DNA from: Clavibacter californiensis | Lineage (GTDB): Bacteria; Actinomycetota; Actinomycetes; Actinomycetales; Microbacteriaceae | NCBI RefSeq assembly: GCF_021952865.1 | Contig: NZ_CP040792.1 | Location: 434,001 to 498,000, forward strand | Length of the DNA stretch: 64,000 bases | Direction: 5' to 3' | Shown here: positions 1-8,668 of the stretch, piece by piece | Numbering within the stretch: position 1 is the first letter of the stretch | Layout of the letters: every line of letters begins with the position of its first letter | The notes under the pieces: generated by a model | The model's database searches: none | The model's input: only the letters and a program-made list of their open reading frames with translations | Told to the model about the DNA's origin: nothing | Position numbers and translations under genes: made by a program

Positions 1-2
1 AC

Positions 3-1742
3 GATCGCGCCCCTGACGACCGGCCCGCCGCCGAGGATCCGGCCATCGTCCCGGAGCCCGCGCCGGGCCCCGAGCCCGAGGACGCGCTCCGCGTCGCCCG
101 CGAGTCCTTCGGCTGGGACGAGCTGCACGACGGCCAGGTGCGCACGATCGGCCCGCTCGTCCGCGGCCGCGACGCGCTCGTCGTGATGCCCACGGGCTAC
201 GGCAAGTCGGCGATCTACCAGGTCGCCACCGTGCTGATGGACGGCCTCACCGTCGTCGTCTCGCCGCTCATCGCGCTGCAGGCCGACCAGGTGCAGAACC
301 TCGAGGACGCGCCCGCCGCGCCGCCCGCGCGCGTGATCAACAGCACGATCCGCGGGGCGGCGCTCGAGGAGGCCTGGGCGACCGTGGAGGAGCCGGGCGC
401 GCGGATCGTGTTCCTCACGCCCGAGCAGCTGGCCCGCGACGCGGTCGTCGACCGGCTCGTGGCGCGCGGGGTGTCGCTCGTGGTGATCGACGAGGCGCAC
501 TGCGTCGCGTCGTGGGGCCACGACTTCCGGCCCGACTACCTGGGGCTCGGCGGCGTGATCGACGCGCTCGGGCACCCGCCCACCGTCGCGATGACGGCGA
601 CCGGATCCACCCCCATCCGCACCGAGATCGAGGAGCGGCTGGGCCTCCGCGACCCGTTCGTGCTGTCATCCGGCTTCGATCGGCCGAACATCCGCCTCGA
701 GGTGCGGCGGCACACCGAGGAGGCCGAGAAGCGGCGCGCGATCGTCGCGCACGTGATGGGGCAGACCCAGCCGGGCCTCGTCTACGTCGCGACGCGCAAG
801 GACGCCGAGGACTACGCCGACGAGATCCGCGCGGCCGGCCTCCGGGTCGACGCCTACCACGCGGGCCTGCCGGCCGCCGAGCGCGAGCGCGTGCAGACCG
901 CGTTTCACGAGGACGACGTGGACGTGGTGGTCGCGACGAGCGCGTTCGGCATGGGCATCGACAAGCCGACCGTGCGGTACGTGATCCACGCGGCGCCGCC
1001 CGAGTCGGTGGACGCGTACTACCAGGAGGTCGGGCGCGCGGGCCGCGACGGGGAGCCGGCGGTCGGGATCCTGCACTACCGCGCCGAGGACCTCGGCCTC
1101 CGCCGCTTCTTCGCGGCGCGCACGCCCCGGCCGGCGAGCCTCCGCGAAGTGTACGCGGCGGTCGCGGTGGCGGGCGTCGACGGACCCGTGCGGCCCGCGG
1201 CGGTCGCCGAGCGCGCGGGCATGTCGGCGCGCACGGTCGGCGGCGTGCTCAACCTGCTCGTCGACGCGGGCGTGCTCGGATCCGACCGCGACGGCGCCTT
1301 CGTGCGTGAGGAGCTGGATCCGCGCGAGGCAGCCGCCCGGGGCAAGCACGTCGCTCAGGAGCGCGAGCGCATCGAGGTCTCGCGGCTGGACATGATGCGC
1401 GGCTACGCCGAGACGCCGCAGTGCCGCCGCCAGTACCTGCTCGGCTACTTCGGCGAGGAGTCGCCGGAGAGATGCGGCAACTGCGACGCGTGCGACCGGC
1501 TAGACGCGGAGGACGCGCACGAGGAGGCGATGGGGACCGGGGCCGACGCGCCCGCGGACGCGCCCGCGGCCGTCGCCGACGACCCGTTCTCGCCGCAGTC
1601 CGCCGTCACCCACGCGGAGTGGGGCCCCGGCACCGTGATGAGCGCGGAGGACGACCGCATCACCGTCTTCTTCGAGAGCGAGGGGTACCGCGTGCTGTCG
1701 CGGAGGCTCGTGGCGGAGGGGCGGCTGCTGCAGCCGGCGTGA
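3..1742 (+). CDS. recQ: RecQ-family ATP-dependent DNA helicase (5' end cut by window)
   Basis: A 3'-5' superfamily 2 DNA helicase of recombination and repair. The frame is open to the window edge, so the true start lies upstream; the first GTG at 138 would drop the FGWDELHDGQ segment typical of the RecQ Q-motif region. Visible motifs are Walker A TGYGKS, DEAHC (motif II), ATSAFGMGIDKPTVRYVIH (motif V) and QEVGRAGRDG (motif VI). The zinc-binding module has CRRQ and CGNCDAC cysteines. The last ~45 residues (HAEWGPGTVM...VFFESEGYRVLS) look like the small Tudor-type tail known from PcrA/UvrD rather than a classical HRDC domain. It converges on the oxidoreductase gene downstream. Family assignment is secure; the tail is inference. 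Confidence 0.95.
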   Translation, partial: DRAPDDRPAAEDPAIVPEPAPGPEPEDALRVARESFGWDELHDGQVRTIGPLVRGRDALVVMPTGYGKSAIYQVATVLMDGLTVVVSPLIALQADQVQNLEDAPAAPPARVINSTIRGAALEEAWATVEEPGARIVFLTPEQLARDAVVDRLVARGVSLVVIDEAHCVASWGHDFRPDYLGLGGVIDALGHPPTVAMTATGSTPIRTEIEERLGLRDPFVLSSGFDRPNIRLEVRRHTEEAEKRRAIVAHVMGQTQPGLVYVATRKDAEDYADEIRAAGLRVDAYHAGLPAAERERVQTAFHEDDVDVVVATSAFGMGIDKPTVRYVIHAAPPESVDAYYQEVGRAGRDGEPAVGILHYRAEDLGLRRFFAARTPRPASLREVYAAVAVAGVDGPVRPAAVAERAGMSARTVGGVLNLLVDAGVLGSDRDGAFVREELDPREAAARGKHVAQERERIEVSRLDMMRGYAETPQCRRQYLLGYFGEESPERCGNCDACDRLDAEDAHEEAMGTGADAPADAPAAVADDPFSPQSAVTHAEWGPGTVMSAEDDRITVFFESEGYRVLSRRLVAEGRLLQPA

Positions 1743-1745
1743 GGA

Positions 1746-1777
1746 GCGGGGTCCGGACGCCGGACGCCGGGCCCCGC
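1746..1777. terminator. hairpin between convergent recQ and oxidoreductase genes
   Basis: An 11-bp GC-rich stem (one G-U pair, arms 1746-1756 and 1767-1777) with a 10-nt loop sits just after the recQ stop and 12 nt before the end of the opposite-strand gene. It has no T-run, as is common in this genome, so it is a probable bidirectional terminator. Confidence 0.55.
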
Positions 1778-1788
1778 CGCCTGGCGCC

Positions 1789-2868
1789 TCAGTCCAGCCG
1801 CACCTCGCGCCCGCTGGCGGCCGACGCGTAGACGGCCTCGAGGATCCGCGCCAGGTGCAGCCCGTGCGCGGCCGGCGCGACCGACGGGATCTCGCCGCGC
1901 ACCGTGCGCACGAACGTGTCGATCTCCACCTGGAAGCCCTCGTCGAGGTCGAAGCTGAGCGCGTCGATGTTCGGCGCGATCTCCACCACGGTGTCGTGGA
2001 GCTCGGTCGTGATCCGCAGCTCCGGTTCCAGCGTCGCCCCGCCGCGCTCGCCGAACACCTCGAACGACTGGCTGTCGCGGCCGTGCAGCGAGTACGAGGT
2101 CTCGATGGAGAGCACGGCGCCGTCGGCGAAGCGCACGAGCGCGCCCGCGAGGTCCTCCACGGGGTCGTCGGACGGCGTCTGGTCGGCGCTGAGGTAGCGC
2201 GTGAGCCCGCGGATGTTGCCGCGGCTGCCCAGCCGGTGGAACGTGAACCCGGTCACGGCGACGGGCTCCGGGAAGCCCATGAGCCAGAGCGCCATGTCGA
2301 GGAAGTGCACGCCGAGGTCGATGAGCGGGCCGCCGCCCGAGACGGAGCGGTTCGAGAACCAGCCGCCCGGATCCCCGGCCTGCCGGAGGAACACCGCCCG
2401 CGCGTAGTAGATGGGTCCGAGGTCGCCCGCGTCGGCGAAGCGCTTGAGGGTGACCGCGTTCGAGGAGTGACGGCGCACGTAGCCGACCTGCACGGATCCG
2501 GCGCTCGCCGCCTCCGCCCGCACGATGGCCTCGGCCTCGGCGACCGTCACGGCCATGGGCTTCTCGAGGAGGACGCTCTTGCCGGCCCCGAGCGCCGCTA
2601 TCGCGACCTCAGCGTGGGTGTCGTTGCGCGTGCAGACGCTGACGGCGTCGATGGACGGATCCGCGACGAACGCGCGGAAGTCGGTGGACACGAGCGCGGC
2701 CCCGTGCAGGGCGGCGCGGGCGGCCGCGCGCTCGCCGTCGATGTCGCAGATCCCCGCGACCACCACGCCGGGGTTCCGGGCGTAGGCGGCGAGGTGCAGG
2801 CCCGCGATGGTGCCGGCGCCGACGACGCCGACGCGGACGGGAGCGGGGGAGGCGGCGGGCGCGCTCAT
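1789..2868 (-). CDS. Gfo/Idh/MocA family NAD(P)-dependent oxidoreductase
   Basis: Predicted 359-residue cytosolic sugar or inositol dehydrogenase. The N-terminal Rossmann fold carries VGVVGAGTIAGLHL, followed by the family's EKPMAVT loop with the catalytic-region lysine, and then the C-terminal alpha/beta substrate domain with GGPLIDLGVHFLDMALW, where the Asp and His are typical active-site residues. The ATG at 2868 overlaps the stop of the upstream isomerase gene by ATGA, so the two are translationally coupled. The pairing with a xylose-isomerase-like TIM barrel suggests stepwise oxidation and isomerisation of an unusual sugar or inositol. The substrate cannot be read from sequence. Confidence 0.9.
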   Translation of the reverse strand: MSAPAASPAPVRVGVVGAGTIAGLHLAAYARNPGVVVAGICDIDGERAAARAALHGAALVSTDFRAFVADPSIDAVSVCTRNDTHAEVAIAALGAGKSVLLEKPMAVTVAEAEAIVRAEAASAGSVQVGYVRRHSSNAVTLKRFADAGDLGPIYYARAVFLRQAGDPGGWFSNRSVSGGGPLIDLGVHFLDMALWLMGFPEPVAVTGFTFHRLGSRGNIRGLTRYLSADQTPSDDPVEDLAGALVRFADGAVLSIETSYSLHGRDSQSFEVFGERGGATLEPELRITTELHDTVVEIAPNIDALSFDLDEGFQVEIDTFVRTVRGEIPSVAPAAHGLHLARILEAVYASAASGREVRLD

Positions 2869-3725
2869 CGGATCGCCGCCGCCGCGAGGCGCTGCGCGGC
2901 GGCGAGGCCCTGGGTGAAGCCCGTCATCGGGTCCTCGAGCCCCTCGAACTCGATCGACACCGGCCCGTCGAAGCCGGACGCGGCGACGAGCGCGAGCAGC
3001 TCGCCGAGCGGCAGGTCGCCCGCGCCGACGACGGCGCCGCGGATCCCGCGCCCGCCGAGGGTCGTCATCCACGTGTCGTCCGGCGGCACGTCGCGCACGT
3101 CGAAGTCCTTGAGGTGCACGACCGCGGCGTGCGGGAGGAGGCGAGGCACGGCGGCGAGCGGGTCCTCGTCGACGCAGAGGGAGTTGCCCACGTCGAGCGT
3201 GACGCGGAAGGCCGGCCGATCGACGGCCTCGACGAGGCGCAGGATCCGGTCGCTCGCGTTCATGCTCATGCCGTGGTTCTCGATGGTGGTGGCGATGCCG
3301 AGCGTCGCGGCGTGGTCGGCGAGGTCGCGGCACACGGGCACGATCGTGGTCATCGCGCGCTCGAACGCGTCGTCGTCGGCCTCGCGCCAGGGCCAGGCGA
3401 ACACGTCGTGGCGGAGCAGCGGGATCCCGAGCTCGTGCGCCACGCCCAGGTGCGCGTGCAGCCGGGCGACCTGCGCGTCGAGGTCCGGGTCGAGGAGGTC
3501 GGCGCCGACCGCGTAGTTGGCGAGCTCGACGCCGCGCGCGTCGGCGCGGGCGCGGATCGCGGCCACCAGCCCCGGGTCGTCGACGAGCTCGCTGCCGAGC
3601 CCGGCGATCGAGATCTCCAGGTGGCTGGCGTCGGAGTCGGCGACCAGGTCGACGACGTCGGGCACGGTCAGGGCGCCCGATTCGAGGGCCGGGGCGAACG
3701 TGTACGAGCTGACGCCTAAGCGCAT
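2865..3725 (-). CDS. sugar phosphate isomerase/epimerase (xylose-isomerase-like TIM barrel)
   Basis: Predicted 286-residue AP endonuclease 2 / xylose isomerase-like TIM-barrel protein. It begins MRLGVSSYTFAPALESG and has metal-site segments typical of the family (ATTIENHGMSMNASD, VTLDVGNSLCVDE, VVHLKDFD). I chose the ATG at 3725 because GGAAGGAAGG precedes it; the longer frame upstream is read-through of the divergent region. First gene of a two-gene unit with the oxidoreductase, overlapping by ATGA. Its closest functional partner in the window is the similar gene at 13877. Substrate unknown. Confidence 0.88.
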   Translation of the reverse strand: MRLGVSSYTFAPALESGALTVPDVVDLVADSDASHLEISIAGLGSELVDDPGLVAAIRARADARGVELANYAVGADLLDPDLDAQVARLHAHLGVAHELGIPLLRHDVFAWPWREADDDAFERAMTTIVPVCRDLADHAATLGIATTIENHGMSMNASDRILRLVEAVDRPAFRVTLDVGNSLCVDEDPLAAVPRLLPHAAVVHLKDFDVRDVPPDDTWMTTLGGRGIRGAVVGAGDLPLGELLALVAASGFDGPVSIEFEGLEDPMTGFTQGLAAAQRLAAAAIR

Positions 3726-3924
3726 GGGCGGCCTTCCTTCCGCGGCCGCCGGGCGGTCGGCCGTGCCCCCACGGTAGGCACGGGCGCGGGCGGCGGCGTT
3801 CCTGCACGACCGGTTTAACGGAGACGTAACGACGGGCCGGCCGGCGGCGTCTCGAGGGTCCATATGGTGAGGGGGACCCGGCAGGAGGGCGGCGACCGCG
3901 GCCCGCGCCGGAGGATGAGGACCC
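3726..3924. promoter_or_regulatory. divergent intergenic region with AT-rich imperfect palindrome
   Basis: This 199-nt spacer separates the isomerase/oxidoreductase pair from the divergent M81 gene. Around 3812-3832 is the only AT-leaning stretch (GTTTAACGGAGACGTAAC), an imperfect inverted repeat that could be a shared operator. No regulator gene lies beside it, so the site is only a candidate. Confidence 0.3.
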
Positions 3925-5421
3925 ATGCCGCACCGTCCCCGGATCGTCTCGCTCGGCATGTCGCTCGAGGCCAGCGTGTACTCGCCGGCCGTGACGCGCA
4001 TCGACCAGTTCGTGCGCACCGAGGGCGACGCCTACCTCGCCGGGCGCCCGTTCCTCGCGGCCGGCCAGCCGCTGCGCGAGCGCGCGGACTGGACGGCGCT
4101 GCCGCACTTCCGCGCCATCCCGGGCGGCCCCGTGCCGGCGGACGACCACCGCGCGATCCTCGACGACATGCTGGGCGCCCTGGAGCGCACGCTCGCGGAG
4201 GGCGGGAGAGTCGACGGCGTGCTCCTCGACGTGCACGGCGCCATGAGCGTGATCGGCACGGACGACCCCGAGGGCGCGCTCGCCGCGAGGATCCGCGAGC
4301 TCGTCGGCCCCGACGCGCTCATCTCGGCGACCATGGACCTGCACGGCAACGTGACGCCGCTGCTCGCGCGCGCGGTCGACCTGATCACCTGCTACCGCCT
4401 GGCGCCGCACGAGGACGCCCTCGAGACGGTCGAACGGGCCGTGCGGAACCTCGTCGACCGGCTCACGGGGCCGCGCCGCGACGAGCCGGTCGCGACCGCG
4501 TGGGTGCCCGTCCCGATCCTGCTGCCGGGGGAGAAGACGAGCACGCGCGACGAGCCGGCCAAGGGGCTGTACGGGCGGATCCCTGGGATCACGGCGCGCG
4601 ACGGCGTGATCGACGCCGGGATCTGGATCGGCTACGCGTGGGCGGACGAGCCGCGCAACCACGCGGCCGTGGTCGTGACCGGCGACGATCCCGCGGTCGT
4701 GGCGGCGTCCGCCGAGGAGCTCGCCGCGGAGCTCTGGCGCGTGCGGGACGACTTCGCGTTCGTCGCGCCGGTCGGCACGCTCGACGCGTGCCTCGATGCC
4801 GCGATCGCGAGCGACGCGCGGCCCTTCCTCATCAGCGACTCGGGTGACAACCCCACGGCGGGCGGCGCGGGCGACGCCACGGGCACGCTGCGGGCGCTCG
4901 TCGCGCGGCCGGAGATCGCGTCGGGTGCCGTGCAGGCGGTGTACGCGTCGATCCCGGATCCGGGGGCGATCGCGGCGTGCGTGGCGGCCGGGGTCGGCGG
5001 CGCGGTCGAGATCCGTGCGGGCGCGCTCGTCGACGACACGGTCGCGCCGCCGGCGGAGCTGCGCGGGACGGTGGAGCACATCGCGCACGGGGATCCGGCC
5101 GCGGACGTCGAGGCGGTCGTGCGCGTGGGCGGGCTCCGCGTGATCCTCACCGCCCGCCGGAAGCCGTACCACCTGGAGGGCGACTTCACCCGGAACGGCA
5201 TCGACGCACGCGCGGCCGACGTCGTCGTGGTGAAGATCGGCTACCTCGAGCCCGAGCTGCACGCGATGGCGGCCGACTGGATGATGGCGCTCACGCCCGG
5301 CGGGGTCGACCAGGACCTCGCGCGGCTGCCGCACCACCGCATCATCCGGCCGATGGTGCCGTTCGACGAGGTGACGCAGACCCCCGATCTCTCCGCGCGG
5401 ATGCTGACGCGCGCGCGCTGA
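3925..5421 (+). CDS. M81 family metallopeptidase (MlrC/microcystinase C-like)
   Basis: 498-residue protein of the M81/MlrC family, which includes microcystinase C and many uncharacterised amidase-like enzymes. Family hallmarks are LLDVHGAMSV, TMDLHGNVTP and ITCYRLAPHED in the N-terminal DUF1485 half, where the Asp and His residues form the predicted zinc site, followed by DSGDNPTAGGAGD, and the C-terminal MlrC half with VVVKIGYLEPEL. GGATGAGGA precedes the ATG at 3925. The gene diverges from the sugar isomerase/oxidoreductase pair. The family is often placed near small-molecule transport and catabolism, so it may deamidate or hydrolyse a small amide, but no substrate is evident. Confidence 0.9.
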   Translation: MPHRPRIVSLGMSLEASVYSPAVTRIDQFVRTEGDAYLAGRPFLAAGQPLRERADWTALPHFRAIPGGPVPADDHRAILDDMLGALERTLAEGGRVDGVLLDVHGAMSVIGTDDPEGALAARIRELVGPDALISATMDLHGNVTPLLARAVDLITCYRLAPHEDALETVERAVRNLVDRLTGPRRDEPVATAWVPVPILLPGEKTSTRDEPAKGLYGRIPGITARDGVIDAGIWIGYAWADEPRNHAAVVVTGDDPAVVAASAEELAAELWRVRDDFAFVAPVGTLDACLDAAIASDARPFLISDSGDNPTAGGAGDATGTLRALVARPEIASGAVQAVYASIPDPGAIAACVAAGVGGAVEIRAGALVDDTVAPPAELRGTVEHIAHGDPAADVEAVVRVGGLRVILTARRKPYHLEGDFTRNGIDARAADVVVVKIGYLEPELHAMAADWMMALTPGGVDQDLARLPHHRIIRPMVPFDEVTQTPDLSARMLTRAR

Positions 5422-5448
5422 GGGGCGGGCGGCCCGGCGCGCGGCCGC

Positions 5449-6738
5449 TCAGTACAGCCGCGCGAGCGCCTTCCGCAGGCAGAGCTGGCCGATGCCGAGC
5501 ACGCCCGCGTCCACCCCGGCCTCGCTCTGCTGGATGCGGATCGACGTGGTCGCGAGCGGGTGGCAGCTCTCGTAGAGCTGCGAGCGGACCGCCGCGACGA
5601 ACGGCTCGACCGTGGAGAGCATCCCGCCGATCACCACCACCTCGGGGTTGAAGAAGTTGACGACGGCCGCGAGGGTGTCGCCCACCGTGCGGCCGACCTG
5701 GCGCAGCCGCGTGGTGGCGCGCGGATCCCCGTCGTGCGCGAGCCGCACCACCTCCGGCAGGTCGCGCACGGGAGCGCCCGCGGCCCGGAGCCCCGCGACG
5801 ATGCCGGTGGCGCCCACGATCGTCTCGAGGCAGCCGGTGTTGCCGCAGTTGCACGGCATCCCGACCGCGGCGGCGACCCGCACGTGCGCGATGTCGCCCG
5901 CCAGCGCGGTCGCGCCGCGGTACACGTGCCCGTTGATGACGATCCCGCAGCCGACCGACGCGCCCGCCTTGAGGAACAGCAGGCTGCCGACGCGCACGCG
6001 TGCTCCCGCCGCCCGGCGGTCGAGGGTGGCGTGCTCGCCGAGGCCCATCATGTTGGCGTCGTTGTCGACCACGGCGACGGCGTCGAACTCCGCCTCCAGC
6101 CACCCGACGACGTCGAACCGGTGCCAGCCCGGCATCGACGCGGGCGACTCGACCATGCCGCGGGCGGTGTCCACCGGCCCGGGCAGGCACATGCCGACGC
6201 CGCGGACCACCGGATCCCCGGAGGCGGCGACGAGCGCGTGCAGGGCCTCGGCGACCAGCGCGAGCACGCCGTCCGGGCCCGTGCCGATGTCGATCGGGAT
6301 GGTGCGCGCGTCGACGATGGTGCCGGACATGCCGAGCAGCGCCAGCCGCGCGTGGCTGCGGCCGAGGTCGGCGGCGAGCATCACGCCGGCGTCGTCGCGG
6401 AGGTGCAGCACGCGGGGGCGGCGGCCGCCCGTGGGGTCGCCGGACCCGCGCTCCTCGACGAGGCCGGCGCGCAGCAGCTGCGTGATCTTCCCGGTGATGG
6501 TCGAGGGCGGCAGGCCGAGCGTGCGGGCGAGGTCGGCGCGGTTCGTGGCCGAGCCGGTGGCGATCATGTAGAGCAGCGCCGACGCGGTCTCGCCGGCGAT
6601 CTCGCTGTCGGGGGTCGCGCGCCGGATCCGCGGGGGCGGCGGCAGGCGGGATCCGCCGAGGAGGCGCTCGGGGACGCGTCCGGCGGGCGGGCCGAGCGCA
6701 CCCGGCGCGCCCAGCGGGCCCTTCGGCGGCGCGGTCAC
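5449..6738 (-). CDS. ROK family transcriptional regulator (NagC/XylR type)
   Basis: 429-residue sugar-sensing repressor: an N-terminal winged helix-turn-helix (residues ~40-100, ALLYMIATGSATNRADLARTLGLPPSTITGKI, quoted in part) then a ROK ATPase-like fold with a CNCGNTGCLE zinc motif and VVVIGGMLS near the end. The GTG start at 6738 overlaps the stop of the ROK kinase gene by GTGA. It is the last gene of a sugar ABC operon, which suggests autoregulation by a product or substrate of the pathway. The N-terminal ~35 residues are proline-rich and poorly conserved in look, so a slightly later start is possible. Confidence 0.88.
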   Translation of the reverse strand: MTAPPKGPLGAPGALGPPAGRVPERLLGGSRLPPPPRIRRATPDSEIAGETASALLYMIATGSATNRADLARTLGLPPSTITGKITQLLRAGLVEERGSGDPTGGRRPRVLHLRDDAGVMLAADLGRSHARLALLGMSGTIVDARTIPIDIGTGPDGVLALVAEALHALVAASGDPVVRGVGMCLPGPVDTARGMVESPASMPGWHRFDVVGWLEAEFDAVAVVDNDANMMGLGEHATLDRRAAGARVRVGSLLFLKAGASVGCGIVINGHVYRGATALAGDIAHVRVAAAVGMPCNCGNTGCLETIVGATGIVAGLRAAGAPVRDLPEVVRLAHDGDPRATTRLRQVGRTVGDTLAAVVNFFNPEVVVIGGMLSTVEPFVAAVRSQLYESCHPLATTSIRIQQSEAGVDAGVLGIGQLCLRKALARLY

Positions 6739-7739
6739 GCGGGTGCGTCCCGGCCGACCGCGGTGCCCGCGAGGTCCGCGGCGCCCGCGTCCGCCGGCAG
6801 CTGCCCCGCGATGAGCGCCGACGCGATGACGCCGGCCTGCCCGCCGAAGCGCGCCGCGACCACGAGCGGGCGCCGCTGGAAGGTGAGGAGCCCGTCGAGC
6901 CGCTCGCGCAGCGGCCCGAGCAGCTGCTCGCCGGCGCGCGACAGGCCGCCAGCCACGACCACGACCTCGGGGGAGAGGATCGCCGTCAGCTGCGCGAAGG
7001 CGAGCGCGAGCGCGTCGATGCACGCGTCCACCACCTGCTGCGCGGCCGGATCCCCGTCGGCCGCCGCGGCGAACACGCGGGCCGCGCCGCCCTCGGTCGT
7101 CGTGCCGCCGGTGGCGCGCGCATACGCGTCGGCGACGCCCTTCGCGGAGGCCACGGTCTCCAGGCACCCGGATCCGCCGCACGCGCAGCGGACGCCCGCC
7201 GTGGATCCGACGGGCGTGGTGCGCATGTGCCCGATCTCGGCGCCCCGGCCGCCCGCGGTGTAGAGCCGGCCGTCGACGAAGACGGCCGCGCCGATCCCCG
7301 TGCCGATGCTCACCACGACCGCGTCGCGGGCCCCGCGCGCGGCGCCCATCCCGAACTCGGCCACCCCCGCGCCGCGCGCGTCGTTGCCGAACGCGACCGG
7401 CAGCCCGGTGGCGTCCGCCAGCAGGTCGCGCATGGGCACGTCGCGGAGGCCCACGTGCTCGGCGAGCACGACCACGCCGCGGTCATCGTCGACCACGCCG
7501 GCCACGTGCACGCCCACCGCGGCGGGGGCGGCGGCCGGGTGGTCGCGGGCGGCGTCCGAGACGGCGGAGGCGAGCGCGGCGACGAGCGCCGCGGCGTCGT
7601 GCCGGGGCGTGGGCACGGAGCGCGCCTCGACGACCTCGCCCCGGGCGTCCACCACGGCGATCTTGATGTCGGTGCCGCCGATGTCGAACGCGATGACGGG
7701 CCGCGGCACCCGCAGCTCCAGCCGCGGGTGGGCCGTCAC
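6735..7739 (-). CDS. ROK family sugar kinase
   Basis: 334-residue ROK protein without an HTH, so a kinase rather than a regulator. It has the phosphate-binding AFDIGGTDIKIAVVD start, the catalytic-region FGNDARGAG, SIGTGIGAAVF, the zinc motif CACGGSGCLE and VVVAGGLSRAG. It probably phosphorylates the sugar imported by the ABC genes directly upstream. The GTG start at 7739 overlaps the permease stop (GTGA), and its own stop overlaps the regulator start, so the three genes are translationally coupled. Glucokinase, N-acetylmannosamine kinase or allose kinase activities are all possible for this family. Confidence 0.88.
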   Translation of the reverse strand: MTAHPRLELRVPRPVIAFDIGGTDIKIAVVDARGEVVEARSVPTPRHDAAALVAALASAVSDAARDHPAAAPAAVGVHVAGVVDDDRGVVVLAEHVGLRDVPMRDLLADATGLPVAFGNDARGAGVAEFGMGAARGARDAVVVSIGTGIGAAVFVDGRLYTAGGRGAEIGHMRTTPVGSTAGVRCACGGSGCLETVASAKGVADAYARATGGTTTEGGAARVFAAAADGDPAAQQVVDACIDALALAFAQLTAILSPEVVVVAGGLSRAGEQLLGPLRERLDGLLTFQRRPLVVAARFGGQAGVIASALIAGQLPADAGAADLAGTAVGRDAPA

Positions 7740-8668
7740 TTGACCGCGCCCGCGGTGAGGCCCGTCGCCATGCGCTTCTGCACGATGAGGAAGAGGACCA
7801 CCACGGGGAGCGCCATGAGCGTCGATCCTGCCATGATGCCGCCCCAGTCGGTCTCCTGCATCTGGCCCCGGAAGCCCTGCAGCCAGAGCGGCAGCGTGCG
7901 GCTGTCGTCGGCGGAGAGCGTCACGAGCGCGAGCGTGAACTCGTTCCACGCGGCCAGGAAGCTGAAGATGCTGGAGGCGACGAGCCCGGATCCGAGCAGC
8001 GGCAGCGTCACCCGGCGGAACGCGCCGACGCGGCTGCAGCCGTCGAGCATGGCGGCCTCCTCGAGCTCCACGGGGATCCCGTCGACGAAGCCCTTCAGCA
8101 CCCAGATCGTGAACGGCACGTTGGCCGCGAGGTACAGGATGCTCAGGCCGAGCACCGAGTTGAGCAGGCCCCAGCCGTCGAGCATGCGGTACTGCGAGAT
8201 GAAGAGCGCCTCGGCGGGGATCATCTGGATCACGAGCACGGCCACGATCATCGACGTGCGCCCGCGGAAGCGGAACCGGCTGAGCGCGAACGCCGCGACG
8301 ACGCCGAACGCGAGCGACCCCGCCACCACGACCAGCGCGATGAGCGTGCTCATCCGGAGCGCCGACCAGAAGCGGGCGTCGCCCAGCACGCGCGCGAAGT
8401 GCTCCGTCGTGCCGCCGACGGGGAACCACGTGGGCGTGCGCGACGACAGCTGCTCGGGCGTGAGGAATGCCGCGTCGACCATCCAGTAGACCGGGAAGAG
8501 CCAGACGAGGCCGAACGCGACGGCGACGACGTCGAGCGCGATCCGGCCGGGCGAGCGGCGGCGGCGGGCGCGGGGCGCGCGTCCGGTCGGGGCGGTGGGC
8601 GGTGCGGCGGTCGACGACCCGGCGGGCGCGGCGGTCCCGATCGGCGTGCGGGCGATGGTGGCGGTCAT
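7736..8668 (-). CDS. carbohydrate ABC transporter permease (MalG family)
   Basis: 310-residue inner-membrane subunit with six predicted helices (first LDVVAVAFGLVWLFPVYWMV after a ~45-residue Ala/Pro/Arg-rich cytosolic tail). The EAA coupling loop is ELEEAAMLDGCSRVGAFRRV, ending with the LPLL that contacts the ATPase. Start ATG at 8668 overlaps the upstream permease stop by ATGA. Works with the MalF-type subunit and lipoprotein. No ATPase gene is in the operon, so a shared MsiK-type ATPase encoded elsewhere is likely. Confidence 0.93.
   Translation of the reverse strand: MTATIARTPIGTAAPAGSSTAAPPTAPTGRAPRARRRRSPGRIALDVVAVAFGLVWLFPVYWMVDAAFLTPEQLSSRTPTWFPVGGTTEHFARVLGDARFWSALRMSTLIALVVVAGSLAFGVVAAFALSRFRFRGRTSMIVAVLVIQMIPAEALFISQYRMLDGWGLLNSVLGLSILYLAANVPFTIWVLKGFVDGIPVELEEAAMLDGCSRVGAFRRVTLPLLGSGLVASSIFSFLAAWNEFTLALVTLSADDSRTLPLWLQGFRGQMQETDWGGIMAGSTLMALPVVVLFLIVQKRMATGLTAGAVK

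Noticed and set aside
1789-5337. A continuous 1182-codon minus-strand frame covering three genes
   Set aside because: Only the last 359 residues resemble a protein. The rest is Arg/Asp/His/Pro-rich antisense text over the isomerase and M81 genes, as expected in very GC-rich DNA.
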